Translations under genes and position numbers: made by a program
The notes under the pieces: model-generated
The model's database searches: none
Told to the model about the DNA's origin: nothing
Seen by the model: only the letters and a program-made list of their open reading frames with translations
Assembly: GCF_000250675.2 (NCBI RefSeq)
Contig: NC_018681.1
Span: 4,030,001-4,094,000 of the forward strand
Length of the DNA: 64,000 nucleotides
Source: Nocardia brasiliensis ATCC 700358
GTDB taxonomy: Bacteria > Actinomycetota > Actinomycetes > Mycobacteriales > Mycobacteriaceae
Reading direction: 5' to 3'
Part shown: one piece after another, positions 35,512 through 43,714 of the stretch
Layout: every line of letters starts with the position of its first letter
Numbering within the stretch: position 1 is the first letter of the stretch

Positions 35512-36534
35512 CTACATCATCAGGTCTCGGGTGCGATTTCTCGGGTGCTCCGGCTGGAAGTCGAAGACTTCGGACAGCGGGCGCCGCGGCGATGCGGTGA
35601 CCGTCGTGTCGTCGGGGGCATTGCCGACTCGGACGACGACCTGCGCCGCACCGGGCCGGGAAAGTAGTTCGGCCAGAACAGATCTGGTAGCGGTGAGTTC
35701 GGTGAGGTGGGTCAGTTCACAGGTAGCCAGACCGCGTGCCGTGCATTCCAGCAAGATGTTGGACAGTGCCTCCCCGGTGTGCAGCCATTGCGTGAACGAG
35801 TCGCCGACGGAACTGAGCAACAGCAGACGAGAACGGTCTTCGAGACCGGATCGCCGGTTGGCGTACGGGGCAAACGGAAAGGCCCGTCCCACGGGCGTTC
35901 GGGCCGCTTCGGCCGACGATGTGAGTGCGCTTGCGGGTATCCCACGTGACTCCGACGATCCACTCCACCAGTGCAATTCGTCCTGGTACGCGGTGTCGTA
36001 TCGACGCAGCGCGGTAATGTGACGTGTGGCCTCGGCCAATCGAGGACGGTCGCCGTCGGTGATTTCGTCTACCACCACCTGGTGCGGCCGAGCGAGTTCA
36101 CGCGCGGTCGCGAGCACGTCCGGCCAGTGGTCAGGCGGCAGCATCGGCAGTCGGTCGGTATGTCGCCGGGGTATGGCGCGGACTCGGGCCGCGGTCCTGT
36201 TCAACGGACCGCTCCACGGTCGAAACCGCAGAGCGGCAAGCAGTTCCGGGCAGCCCGGCTGCGGGATGCGAGTGATATGGGCGAACCAGCCCATGGACAC
36301 GAAGGCTTGCCGAGCATGATCGAGCGCCGCGCCGCAGCTGATGATCGACTGCCGGTACTGCGGGTCTCCCGCGGGCAACTGCCGCGTGGTATCGCGGTAG
36401 AGCAACAACTTCGATCCGTCGAATACCCAGTGCCAGGGCTGTGTGTTGTGCACCGACGGTGCTCGGCAGGCGAGGGCCAGCGCGGTGCGAACCACGGACA
36501 GGCTGGGGGTGGTCGAGCCGTCGGGCACGGTCAT
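35512..36534 (-). CDS. Acg-type nitroreductase-family protein 3
   Basis: 340 residues of the second Acg subgroup in this window: CRAPSVHNTQPWHWVFDGSKLLLYRD at ~23-48, CGAALDHARQAFVS, IPRRHTDRLPM, and GEALSNILLECTARGLATCELTHLTE. Likely flavin-binding; Acg homologues may store FMN rather than catalyse. Its ATG overlaps the stop of the preceding gene (36531) by four bases, so the two are translated together. Convergent with the 34639 gene, with only 9 bases between stops. Confidence 0.87.
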   Translation of the reverse strand: MTVPDGSTTPSLSVVRTALALACRAPSVHNTQPWHWVFDGSKLLLYRDTTRQLPAGDPQYRQSIISCGAALDHARQAFVSMGWFAHITRIPQPGCPELLAALRFRPWSGPLNRTAARVRAIPRRHTDRLPMLPPDHWPDVLATARELARPHQVVVDEITDGDRPRLAEATRHITALRRYDTAYQDELHWWSGSSESRGIPASALTSSAEAARTPVGRAFPFAPYANRRSGLEDRSRLLLLSSVGDSFTQWLHTGEALSNILLECTARGLATCELTHLTELTATRSVLAELLSRPGAAQVVVRVGNAPDDTTVTASPRRPLSEVFDFQPEHPRNRTRDLMM

Positions 36535-37547
36535 GGCTCCGGCTGCTCTCGGCGAAACGACAGGATGTCGGAGACCGGTCGGCGATGCGACATCGGAGTG
36601 GCTTCGTCATCGTCCGGTGCAGTGCCGACTCGGATTACGACCTGCGGCGTTACCGAGTGGCCGAGCAGGTCGGCGATGGCCTTGCGCGCGGTCGGTAGTT
36701 CGGTGATGTGGGTCAGCGCGCAACTGACCTGTTCGGCGACGGTGCATTCGAGCAGTACGGCCGACAGTGCCTCGCCGCTGCGTAGCCACGCCGACACGGA
36801 GTCGCCGGTAGAACTTAGCACCATCAGGTGGGCCTGGTCTTCGATGTCCGCGCGCCGCGACGAATGCGGTGCGGCGGGGAACGTACGGGCTACCGGGACC
36901 CGGGCGGCCTCGGCGTCCGAGATGAGTGCGCTGCGGGGCACGCCCTCTGGCGCATGCGAATGCCCACTCCACCAATGTAATTCGGCCTGGTACTCCATGT
37001 CGTAGCGGCGCAGCGCCGTCGCGTGCTGCGAGGCGGCAGCCAGCCGCGCGCCGGCGGCGGTGTCGAGGACATCGATCTGAATGTCGTGCGGATTGGCGAG
37101 CATCCGCGCGGCGTGCACGAGCTCGGCCCAGTGCTGTGGTGCCAGCATGGGCAGCCGGTCGGTGCGGCGCCGTTCGATAGCGCGGGCGCGCGCGTGGACC
37201 CCGGCGGGCGGATCCGGCCACGGGCGGAACTCGATGGTCGCCAGGTGATCGAGACTATCCGGGTTCGGCAATCGAACGGTATCGGTGTGCCAGCCGAACT
37301 CGGCGAATACGGTGCGCAGATGGTGCAGTACCGCGCCACAGCTGATGACCAGCTGCCTGCCGTGCGGATCGGTCGAGGTCAGCAGGCGTTCGTTGTCGCG
37401 ATACAGGTGCAGGCGCGTGCCGTCGAACACCCAGCGCCACGGCTGGGTGTTGTGCACCGAAGGCGCGCGCCCGGCCTGCCGCACAGCCGCCGTGATCGTC
37501 GGCCGATCCGGTACGAATGTTTCGGGAAGTGCGTCGCTTACGGTCAT
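36531..37547 (-). CDS. Acg-type nitroreductase-family protein 4
   Basis: 338 residues, clearly a duplicate of the downstream 35512 gene: GRAPSVHNTQPWRWVFDGTRLHLYRD, CGAVLHHLRTVFAEFGW, RRRTDRLPML, and GEALSAVLLECTVAEQVSCALTHITE. Start ATG 37547; the extended frame to 37643 runs through DosR-like boxes and is rejected. No clear Shine-Dalgarno is seen. First of a two-gene operon (ATGA overlap). Confidence 0.87.
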   Translation of the reverse strand: MTVSDALPETFVPDRPTITAAVRQAGRAPSVHNTQPWRWVFDGTRLHLYRDNERLLTSTDPHGRQLVISCGAVLHHLRTVFAEFGWHTDTVRLPNPDSLDHLATIEFRPWPDPPAGVHARARAIERRRTDRLPMLAPQHWAELVHAARMLANPHDIQIDVLDTAAGARLAAASQHATALRRYDMEYQAELHWWSGHSHAPEGVPRSALISDAEAARVPVARTFPAAPHSSRRADIEDQAHLMVLSSTGDSVSAWLRSGEALSAVLLECTVAEQVSCALTHITELPTARKAIADLLGHSVTPQVVIRVGTAPDDDEATPMSHRRPVSDILSFRREQPEP

Positions 37548-37583
37548 GCATCGAGTGTCCGCCGCCGAAATGGCAGGAACTAC

Positions 37584-37619
37584 GGGACTTCCGCCCGTAC
37601 CGGAAGGCACAAAGTCACC
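37584..37619 (-). promoter_or_regulatory. tandem DosR-like boxes before Acg pair
   Basis: GGGACTTCCGCCCG at 37584-37597 and GGCACAAAGTCACC at 37606-37619, starts exactly 22 bp apart, 37-72 bp before the start at 37547. The 256-bp gap to the lipoprotein gene (37548-37803) holds no gene. Confidence 0.68.
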
Positions 37620-37803
37620 CGGGATCCGGCGCTGTGCTGTCATGGCGGGTAACGAGGCCGAAGGTGGAAACCATTAGGGCCCTTCGGCTCTGAAGCACAG
37701 CGTCGGTACGGCGAATCATCGGTGGTACGCGATCACTCCGTCGGGGGAGTGAACCATTCGGATCAACACTCGATCGCGTCAATTCACCAGAACAAGGCAC
37801 ATC

Positions 37804-38232
37804 ATGACTACAACACCGCGACACTGCGCCGCCGCCGTCTTCCTGATCGCGGGAATTTCCCTCGGGTCCACAGCCTGCGGGCGTACTCCTGCGATCGCCC
37901 CCACCGTGCATCCGACGCCGTCCTCGACTCTCAGCAAACCGGCGACCGCGACGCCGACCCGGACCCCCTACACGACCACGTCGGTATCCACTCCCTCGAT
38001 CGTGCCGACCACGGTCACGCCACCACCGACGACCGTGGCGGTACCGCAGCGATTCGTGCCGCCCGCGCCCGCTCCTGAGCAGCCGACGACACCTTCGGCG
38101 CCCCCCGCACCGAGTACCTACTACGCCAACTGCGCCGCCGCCCGGGCGGCCGGCGCAGCTCCTCTGCATCGCGGTGAACCCGGCTACCGTCCGGGCCTGG
38201 ATCGTGACGGCGACGGAGTTGCTTGCGAATAG
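37804..38232 (+). CDS. putative lipoprotein with C-terminal excalibur calcium-binding domain
   Basis: 142 residues. Signal peptide ~1-25 (AAAVFLIAGISLGSTAC) with a plausible lipobox ending in Cys25, a long Thr/Pro-rich linker (to ~105), then the excalibur motif: YYANCAAARAAGAAPLH, followed by the DRDGDGVACE calcium loop. Likely a cell-surface protein tethered through the linker. Excalibur domains are often found on secreted nucleases, but no catalytic domain is present here. AAGG precedes ATG 37804. Confidence 0.85.
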   Translation: MTTTPRHCAAAVFLIAGISLGSTACGRTPAIAPTVHPTPSSTLSKPATATPTRTPYTTTSVSTPSIVPTTVTPPPTTVAVPQRFVPPAPAPEQPTTPSAPPAPSTYYANCAAARAAGAAPLHRGEPGYRPGLDRDGDGVACE

Positions 38233-38253
38233 CGGATGGCCGCGGTGCGGAGT

Positions 38254-39123
38254 TCAGGCGTGGTCGGCTCTGTCGAAGCGGGGTCCCCCTGGCACGTGGC
38301 TCGCGCTGTTGCCGTGGGCGGCGATGGATACCTGATGCCATGCTTGCCAGGTGGCCAGCCGTGATTCGTACGCTGCGGTGATGCGTTCGAGTCCGTCGTT
38401 GCCGAATAGCAACCTCAGTGGTGGGGAGGCGGCGTCGACGAGGGTGAGGAGCGCGGCTCGGGTGGCGGCGGGATCACCCGGGGAGCGAGTGGCAGCGGCG
38501 GTGGTGGTCGCGTCGCGGATGTCGCGATAGGCCTCGATCGTGGTGGTGGGTTGCATGGAGGTGTTGAATCCTGTGGAGAATCCTTGGGGTTCGATGATCG
38601 TCACCGCGATGCCGAAGGCGGAGACCTCCGCGGCGAGTGCTTCGTGGAAGGCTTCGAGGGCGAATTTGGTTGCCGCGTAGGCTCCGGCGCCAGGGTAGGC
38701 GATCTGCCCCAGTAGTGAGGAGACCGCGATGATGTGGCCGGATCGCTGGGCGCGCAGGATCGGTAGCGCGGCTCGCACGATCCGTATCGCGCCGAAGACG
38801 TTGGTTTCGAACACCGAGTCGATTTGGGCGTCGTCGAGTTCCTCGACCATTCCCAGTTGTCCGTAGCCTGCGTTGTTGACCACGACATCCAGGCGGCCCA
38901 GCACATTGTGGGCGCACTGGATGGCTCGAGCGCCGGCGCTTCGCTGGGCGACATCCAACTGAATCGGAACTACAGCGTCGCCGAAGCGTTCGACCAGTTC
39001 ATCGAGTGTCGCGACGGTGCGGGCGGTCGCAGCGACGCGGTCGCCCCGTTCGAGTGCCGCAAGGGCCCATTCGCGTCCGAGACCTCGTGAGGCGCCGGTG
39101 ATGAACCAATTTCTCGACCCCAC
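38254..39123 (-). CDS. short-chain dehydrogenase/reductase
   Basis: 289-residue classical SDR. NAD(P)-binding TGASRGLGREWALAAL near the N-terminus, NNAGYG, catalytic Ser in VSSLLGQ and YAATKFALE (YXXXK). The NADP-favouring Arg after the Gly motif (ATART) is present. Substrate cannot be assigned. It is 33 bases downstream of the F420-reductase-like gene on the same strand; the HxlR-F420-like-SDR order looks like a small regulated redox cassette. Confidence 0.88.
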   Translation of the reverse strand: MGSRNWFITGASRGLGREWALAALERGDRVAATARTVATLDELVERFGDAVVPIQLDVAQRSAGARAIQCAHNVLGRLDVVVNNAGYGQLGMVEELDDAQIDSVFETNVFGAIRIVRAALPILRAQRSGHIIAVSSLLGQIAYPGAGAYAATKFALEAFHEALAAEVSAFGIAVTIIEPQGFSTGFNTSMQPTTTIEAYRDIRDATTTAAATRSPGDPAATRAALLTLVDAASPPLRLLFGNDGLERITAAYESRLATWQAWHQVSIAAHGNSASHVPGGPRFDRADHA

Positions 39124-39156
39124 CTGTCTACTCCTTTCTGATCGTCGGGATGGAGG

Positions 39157-39969
39157 TTATTTCTGGGCATCGTGGACTTTGGACACGGCGTCTTCTGTGT
39201 CAGCGGCCATCGCGTCGATGATCTGGTCGAAGCTCAACCCTTGCTCACGCAAGCTGCGGATGGTGTCGTATCCGGCGGCGGTCACGTCGTCGAACTGGGC
39301 GCGGTTGGCCCGGTAGATTGCCGGGTCCTGCGGTTGCGCGGCATCGAGGTGCTTGCGCAGCGCGGCCGCGGGCAGGTCGGTGGCATAGACCGGTGAGCCG
39401 GGTTGCTGACGCCAGGACTGTGCGAGGGTGCCGCCGTCGACCGGGTCGAATCCAGCCTGGTCGACCAGCTGACTGAGGCGATGTTTGGCGGTTCCGTCGG
39501 GACCTGCGATCGGCAGCCCGAACCGTTGCGGCGACCCCGCCGGGCGGCCGCCGTCACGCAGGCTCACGTAGGTGATGTTGTTGAACGCTTTGAAGATCGG
39601 GCGTCCGATCAGCCCTGACAGCCATAGGGTGTCCGGCTCCGGGGTGTCGGTGTCGCCCAGTCCGGGCAGGATGCCGTCGCGGCCCGGGTAGTAGTTGCCG
39701 GTGTCGACGATGATCGTTTCCGGCCCGGCGTGCTCGGCTACCGATCTCGCTGCGGTGGGCAGTGCGCTGTAGGGAAGAGCCAGGAACAAGATGCCCGCAG
39801 TGGCGGCCACATCGGCGGCCCACCCGGCACTCATCCCGTCGACAAGCAGATCCGACAATGATTCTGGTTCGTGTGAGTTGGCGACCTGCACCGTGTTCCC
39901 GACCGCGGCAAGATGCCGAGCGAGGGTGCCGCCGAGGATTCCCGCGCCGATCACACCGATTTTCACCAT
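39157..39969 (-). CDS. NAD(P)-binding, F420-dependent NADP reductase-like protein
   Basis: 270 residues. N-terminal Rossmann motif KIGVIGAGILGGTLARHLAAVG, then VANSHEPESL (a phosphate-binding position typical of NADPH:F420 reductase relatives), ALPYSALP, DTGNYYPGRDG, and a C-terminal helical region. The family resembles F420-dependent NADP oxidoreductases and NAD-binding DUF-type reductases. F420 use is plausible because a Ddn-like gene is nearby. Its start overlaps the HxlR stop by seven bases. Confidence 0.8.
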   Translation of the reverse strand: MVKIGVIGAGILGGTLARHLAAVGNTVQVANSHEPESLSDLLVDGMSAGWAADVAATAGILFLALPYSALPTAARSVAEHAGPETIIVDTGNYYPGRDGILPGLGDTDTPEPDTLWLSGLIGRPIFKAFNNITYVSLRDGGRPAGSPQRFGLPIAGPDGTAKHRLSQLVDQAGFDPVDGGTLAQSWRQQPGSPVYATDLPAAALRKHLDAAQPQDPAIYRANRAQFDDVTAAGYDTIRSLREQGLSFDQIIDAMAADTEDAVSKVHDAQK

Positions 39970-40343
39970 AACTGTGACTCCTTTCCAGCAGGGTCGACGG
40001 CGTCGGCGAGTGCGGCGCCGTGCTCATACATCCAGCGGCCCAGTGCGCGCACCGGACCATCGAGAAGGCTCATGCCCAAAACGGTGAGTTCGTATTCGAC
40101 CCGAGGGGGTCGTTCGGCGAATCTGTGACTGGTGATCAACCCGAAACCAGTCAGTCGTCGCAGCGTTTCGGTCAACGATTTGTCACTGAGTTCGCCGACC
40201 CGCTCACGCAACTCGCTGCGCCGGTGCGGACCGTCGTGCAAAGCGGCCAGGACCACCATGTCCCAACGATGGGAAAACAATTCCGCACCGGTGCGGATAC
40301 GGCAGTCCGCGAACAGTTCCTCGGGGTCGATGTTCGGGCTCAT
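39963..40343 (-). CDS. HxlR-family transcriptional regulator
   Basis: 126 residues from ATG 40343 (131 if ATG 40358 is used). Winged helix with the HxlR signature: Cys near the N-terminus (FADCRIRTGAELFSHRWDMVVLAAL), RRSELRERVGELSDKSLTETLRRLTGFGLI, then VEYELTVLGMSLLDGPVRAL. The single Cys suggests thiol or electrophile sensing, known for several HxlR proteins. Heads a three-gene operon with the F420-reductase-like and SDR genes. Confidence 0.87.
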   Translation of the reverse strand: MSPNIDPEELFADCRIRTGAELFSHRWDMVVLAALHDGPHRRSELRERVGELSDKSLTETLRRLTGFGLITSHRFAERPPRVEYELTVLGMSLLDGPVRALGRWMYEHGAALADAVDPAGKESQLW

Positions 40344-40413
40344 ACCGCAATCATGCATATCGGTTTCCTACCGTTCGGTGCGCGACACCATCGCGTGCAT
40401 TGGCGGCCGGTGC

Positions 40414-41013
40414 TCACGGCGCCCACTGCCGGGCGATGCGGTCGATGAGAGAATCGACCAACCCGTTGGCCCGGTCCCAGAAAGCCGCGGCGTCGACCTG
40501 TTCGGGCACATCGACCTCCACCTCGAGCACGGTGCTGAGCCGGGCGATCGTCAGATAGTTGCCGAGCAGGGCGAGGATCTCCACGAGGTGACGATCACTG
40601 AACCGGGCACGGAACCGATTCAGAACCGCCGCGGGTGGGCGTGGCCGGTGCACGCAGGTGGTGACGAACTCCAGCAGCACCTGCTCGTGTTCGGTGAACA
40701 CCGGTGCGCTGAAATGACGCGCGGCGAGCGCGTCGAAATGGCTGCCGGTCAAGCCCGTCTGCGGGGCGGTGCGCAGGTGCTGGCGCCATTCGTAATCCGA
40801 ACCGTAGAGCTGAGCGCACGCCAGGATCACCAGTTCCCGCTCGCGTGCGCCGAGCGCGGTGTGGGTGAGCAGGCTCGTGGAATACACCGAGAACAAGCTC
40901 AGCAGGATCGGTGAGTGCCCGGCCATCCGGAACACGTTGATCTGGTCGGCCAGTATCGGTGCCAGCGACGCCGGCACCTCGGCGGGTTCGGGGTAGGGGA
41001 TGCGTGCCATCAC
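40414..41013 (-). CDS. carboxymuconolactone decarboxylase/AhpD-like protein
   Basis: 199 residues, all-helical. Contains the CMD-fold block RELVILACAQLYGSDYEWRQHLRTA with a His in the alkylhydroperoxidase-like position. The usual CXXC active site is not intact: the segment reads ACAQLYG, leaving one Cys. Peroxidase activity is therefore doubtful, and it may act as a lyase-like or binding protein. The start overlaps the stop of the upstream Ddn-like reductase by four bases (ATGA), so the two are functionally linked. Confidence 0.8.
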   Translation of the reverse strand: MMARIPYPEPAEVPASLAPILADQINVFRMAGHSPILLSLFSVYSTSLLTHTALGARERELVILACAQLYGSDYEWRQHLRTAPQTGLTGSHFDALAARHFSAPVFTEHEQVLLEFVTTCVHRPRPPAAVLNRFRARFSDRHLVEILALLGNYLTIARLSTVLEVEVDVPEQVDAAAFWDRANGLVDSLIDRIARQWAP

Positions 41014-41573
41014 CGCCGCCCGGCGGGGTCCGCGGGCGGGTCCAGGATCAACCGGAACAGCGGCAGGGTCCGCGCGGTCTTGGCCTGGTTGCCGACCTGA
41101 AACGGCAGCACGTGCACCAGCTCAGCGAATACGGCGTCACGTTCACTGCCGGACAACTCTTTCGCCGTTGCCGTGCGGACCTCGCGTCCGAGTTCGACGC
41201 GGACCCGCGGATCGGCCCGCAGGTTGTGCACCCAAGCGGGCGCCTTGTCCGAGCCGTTGTCCGAGCCGACGACGACGGGATTGCCGTGATCGTCGTAATA
41301 GGACAGCGGTGTCTGGCGCGACGCGCCGGATTTCGCACCGGTGTGGTGCAGGATCAGCAGCGGAATTTTGCCGCGATAATCGCCGCCGATTTTTTTCTCC
41401 GGATCGTAGTAGCGGTCGATGACGCCGCCGTTGCGGCGGAAGGCCCGCATGAATCGTTGGTTGTAGGCGATCTGTTCCTCGATCGGCCACGACCACATCT
41501 TCGCGCTCGCCCCGAACTTCTCATAACCCTGTTCATCGGAAACGATCCCGGTTACGTCGTCGCTTTCCGGCAT
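41010..41573 (-). CDS. deazaflavin (F420)-dependent nitroreductase-like protein (Ddn family)
   Basis: 187 residues. Split beta-barrel of the Ddn type: LLILHHTGAKSGASRQTPL and NPVVVGSDNGSDKAPAWVHNLRADPRVRVELG are the hallmark blocks. Members reduce quinones, nitroimidazoles or other acceptors with F420H2 and can support menaquinone recycling. Start ATG 41573 after AAAGGTGG; the reading to 41627 enters the IS remnant. Coupled to the AhpD-like gene. It adjoins a mobile-element scar on its 5' side. Confidence 0.85.
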   Translation of the reverse strand: MPESDDVTGIVSDEQGYEKFGASAKMWSWPIEEQIAYNQRFMRAFRRNGGVIDRYYDPEKKIGGDYRGKIPLLILHHTGAKSGASRQTPLSYYDDHGNPVVVGSDNGSDKAPAWVHNLRADPRVRVELGREVRTATAKELSGSERDAVFAELVHVLPFQVGNQAKTARTLPLFRLILDPPADPAGRR

Positions 41574-41699
41574 AACAGTCCACCTTTCGTCGGCCGAGTT
41601 CCGGCACCCACACGGTCTTTCCACCAACCAGGATGAATCTTCTGACGCCTACCAATCGGTGCATGACCACACAGTCGGCCGCCATCCCGACACCCACGG

Positions 41700-42264
41700 T
41701 CACCGAAAACAAGTAGCCCGCGACACCGAAGCCGGTGCCCGGAGCGCGTCGAACCTTTGCGCCAGGCGATGACTGCCGCGATGCAGCCGACGGTTCTTGC
41801 ACCGGCACGGTGATAAGGTGCTGCAGCAGCGGATCGGAGCCGAGGAAGGCCTCTTGAAGACCTCGCCGCGGAAACACGAGCCGTTGTCGGAGACCACCGC
41901 GATCGGCGCCGCAGCCACGCCGACCGGCTCACCCTCCGGCCCGAGGCCCTCGGCTACTCCCCGGTCGTCGCGTAGGTCATCAAGATCCAGGACATGCTCG
42001 GCTTCAGCGACGGCGAGCCGGAGACACTTCAGCGCGTCGTGTCCGCGCGCGGTCGTCGTGACCGTGATGGCGAGGCAGTATTTGGGCGCGGTTCGAGGGC
42101 CTCGCGCCCGCCTCCAGGAATGCCTGCTTCCATTTCGAGACCGCGACCGCGCTCACGCCCCGTCGCCGCGCCGCCTCGGACACGCTCATCTCGCCCCGGA
42201 GGACCGATAGGACGATCCGCAGCTTGTCCTCGACCGGGATCCTCGACCTCGCCGACCGCGACAT
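41700..42264 (-). pseudogene. degraded IS3-type transposase remnant
   Basis: An OrfA-like helix-turn-helix start (MSRSARSRIPVEDKLRIVLS, then EAARRRGVSAVAVSKWKQAF) begins at 42264 and loses similarity near 42110. About 200 bases on, in another frame, an integrase-core fragment VVSDNGSCFRGEVFK appears near 41890-41850. The middle and 3' parts are missing or frameshifted. I could not identify terminal repeats. The remnant is inactive. Confidence 0.75.
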
Positions 42265-42584
42265 GGCGTCTCCTTCTGGGCTTGTGGGTCCAGGACCGTT
42301 AACCTGGCGAACCTGCCACATATGGTGACGCACTAGACCGACCAGAACGGCTATTCGCCATTGAGCGACGGCGCGTTTCGTGTACTCACGGCCCGGAGTC
42401 TCACTGCAATGCATTTCTCGGATATGTGCGGACTGCAAGTTGCTGAAAACATCCGATTATATGATTAAGGAACGTTTCGCCAGGGAATCCACGGAGGCGG
42501 ACGACCAGTCCGTTCGGCGCTCGTAAGCTTGAAATGTGCAGCTTCGATGTCTCGCACTGCTGCGGTGTTCACGGGAGGTATTTC
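42265..42584. other. gene-free AT-rich stretch between IS remnant and orphan gene
   Basis: 320 bases with no convincing gene. The stretch near 42440-42480 (around TCCGATTATATGATTAAGG) is much more AT-rich than the surroundings, consistent with foreign DNA and a possible promoter for the next gene. Confidence 0.5.
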
Positions 42585-43109
42585 ATGCCGGCGGAATGGG
42601 TGGCCATCGCTCGCGCGATAAGTATGGCGAATTCCCTGAGCCAAGCGCTCGCGCGAAACGATCTTCTCCTCGAAGCCATCGGGAGGAATCGGGCAGACAC
42701 CGCCAAGCGGTTGGCGCAAGAATCCGAAAACCTTCATCTCTCGGCTGGTGAACGAGAGGACAAGCGGAGAATGGCGTTGGGTGAGCTGGAAGGCGCGTAC
42801 ACGGCCGCCTTGGCAAAAGCAGCAAAACCGACGGGCATCAAGAGTTGGTTCATGGGTGTGCCGTCCGAGGCGCACAACGCCGCAGCTCGTGCCGCGGTAT
42901 CGCTTGCTGTCGCGAACGGTGCGCTCGGCCGATACGAATCCAAGAACCAGAACATGGCCCGTGCGAGGAAGCACTTCGAGGATTACATCGAAAGGCGAGA
43001 GGACGAAGAACGTTGGAGGCCAGGGTTGGAGGGGCCCATCGAGGTGGATCTCGAGAAGACGGCGCGGGAACGAGCGGCATTCGCTGAGGTGGTCGCCAGG
43101 GTCGGGTAG
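42585..43109 (+). CDS. orphan coiled-coil protein of unknown function
   Basis: 174 residues, not recognised. Strongly charged and helical: LARNDLLLEAIGRNRADTAK, ENLHLSAGEREDKRR, ARARKHFEDYIERREDEERW. A short hydrophobic patch (AVSLAVANGALG) is too small for a clear membrane span. Start ATG 42585 after an excellent GGGAGGT at 42573-42579, which supports a real gene. Flanked by IS and Tn3-type remnants, with less GC-rich codon use than its neighbours: likely acquired cargo. Confidence 0.6.
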   Translation: MPAEWVAIARAISMANSLSQALARNDLLLEAIGRNRADTAKRLAQESENLHLSAGEREDKRRMALGELEGAYTAALAKAAKPTGIKSWFMGVPSEAHNAAARAAVSLAVANGALGRYESKNQNMARARKHFEDYIERREDEERWRPGLEGPIEVDLEKTARERAAFAEVVARVG

Positions 43110-43431
43110 CGCAACAAAACGTGGTTTCGACTCACCAAGTGGCGCGGCTACCTGGACTGCTTCACCCACGCCACCGGAAAGCACACGCGCACAACGGAGC
43201 TCAAACGCAAACTCGCGGTCATTGCCTGGACGACCGAGTACTACGGGCTGGCGGTGGACCAGCGACGCCGCAGTGGCCGGCGCATCGATGACGAGGTGCT
43301 CGCCCATCTCGCCCGCGCACAGGGCGAACGTCGACTTCTTCGGCGCGATCGAGGTCGATATCGACGCCGAACTGGCTGCGCTCGGCCCGACCGGGTACCG
43401 GCCGCTGCGCGTGCGCGACACCCCGTTCTGA
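43110..43431 (+). pseudogene. Tn3-family transposase C-terminal remnant, frameshifted
   Basis: The region reads LKRKLAVIAWTTEYYGLAVD and RRIDDEVLAHL in one frame to about 43305, then SPAHRANVDFFGAIEVDIDA and GYRPLRVRDTPF in the +1 frame. This matches the order of the last part of Tn3-type transposases (DDELLAHLSP...HIN...FRPLR). A single-base shift breaks it, and no N-terminal part is present. Confidence 0.65.
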
Positions 43432-43714
43432 GCAGTGTGTCAGCCGGTTGGCCGCCAAGCAGCGCCTTGCTCGGCTCGGGCGGGATGTCGATGTTGTGCG
43501 CTGTGCGCAGTGCTCTTCAGGGGGCGTGGAACGTGCGCGGGCTGGGTGTGGGTCGGGGTCGCGGCGTGGTTGGTGTGGCTGGTTGGATTGTGGTGCAGGT
43601 GACATTCTTCTGGTTCGAGCTAGGGCGGTGAATGTCCTAGGTGCCTTTTAGCGTGGCTCACGAGTAGTTCGGTGCCGCGGTTCGCGGCGTGGTCAGCGAT
43701 GGAAGGAGTCGACG

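Noticed and set aside
41797..42302. Forward-strand frames across the IS remnant as new genes
   Set aside because: They are antisense to recognisable transposase fragments and show no ribosome sites or family features.
43254..43631. 125-residue frame after the Tn3-type remnant as a separate gene
   Set aside because: Its first part is the transposase remnant before the frameshift; the rest is Gly/Val-rich shadow sequence.
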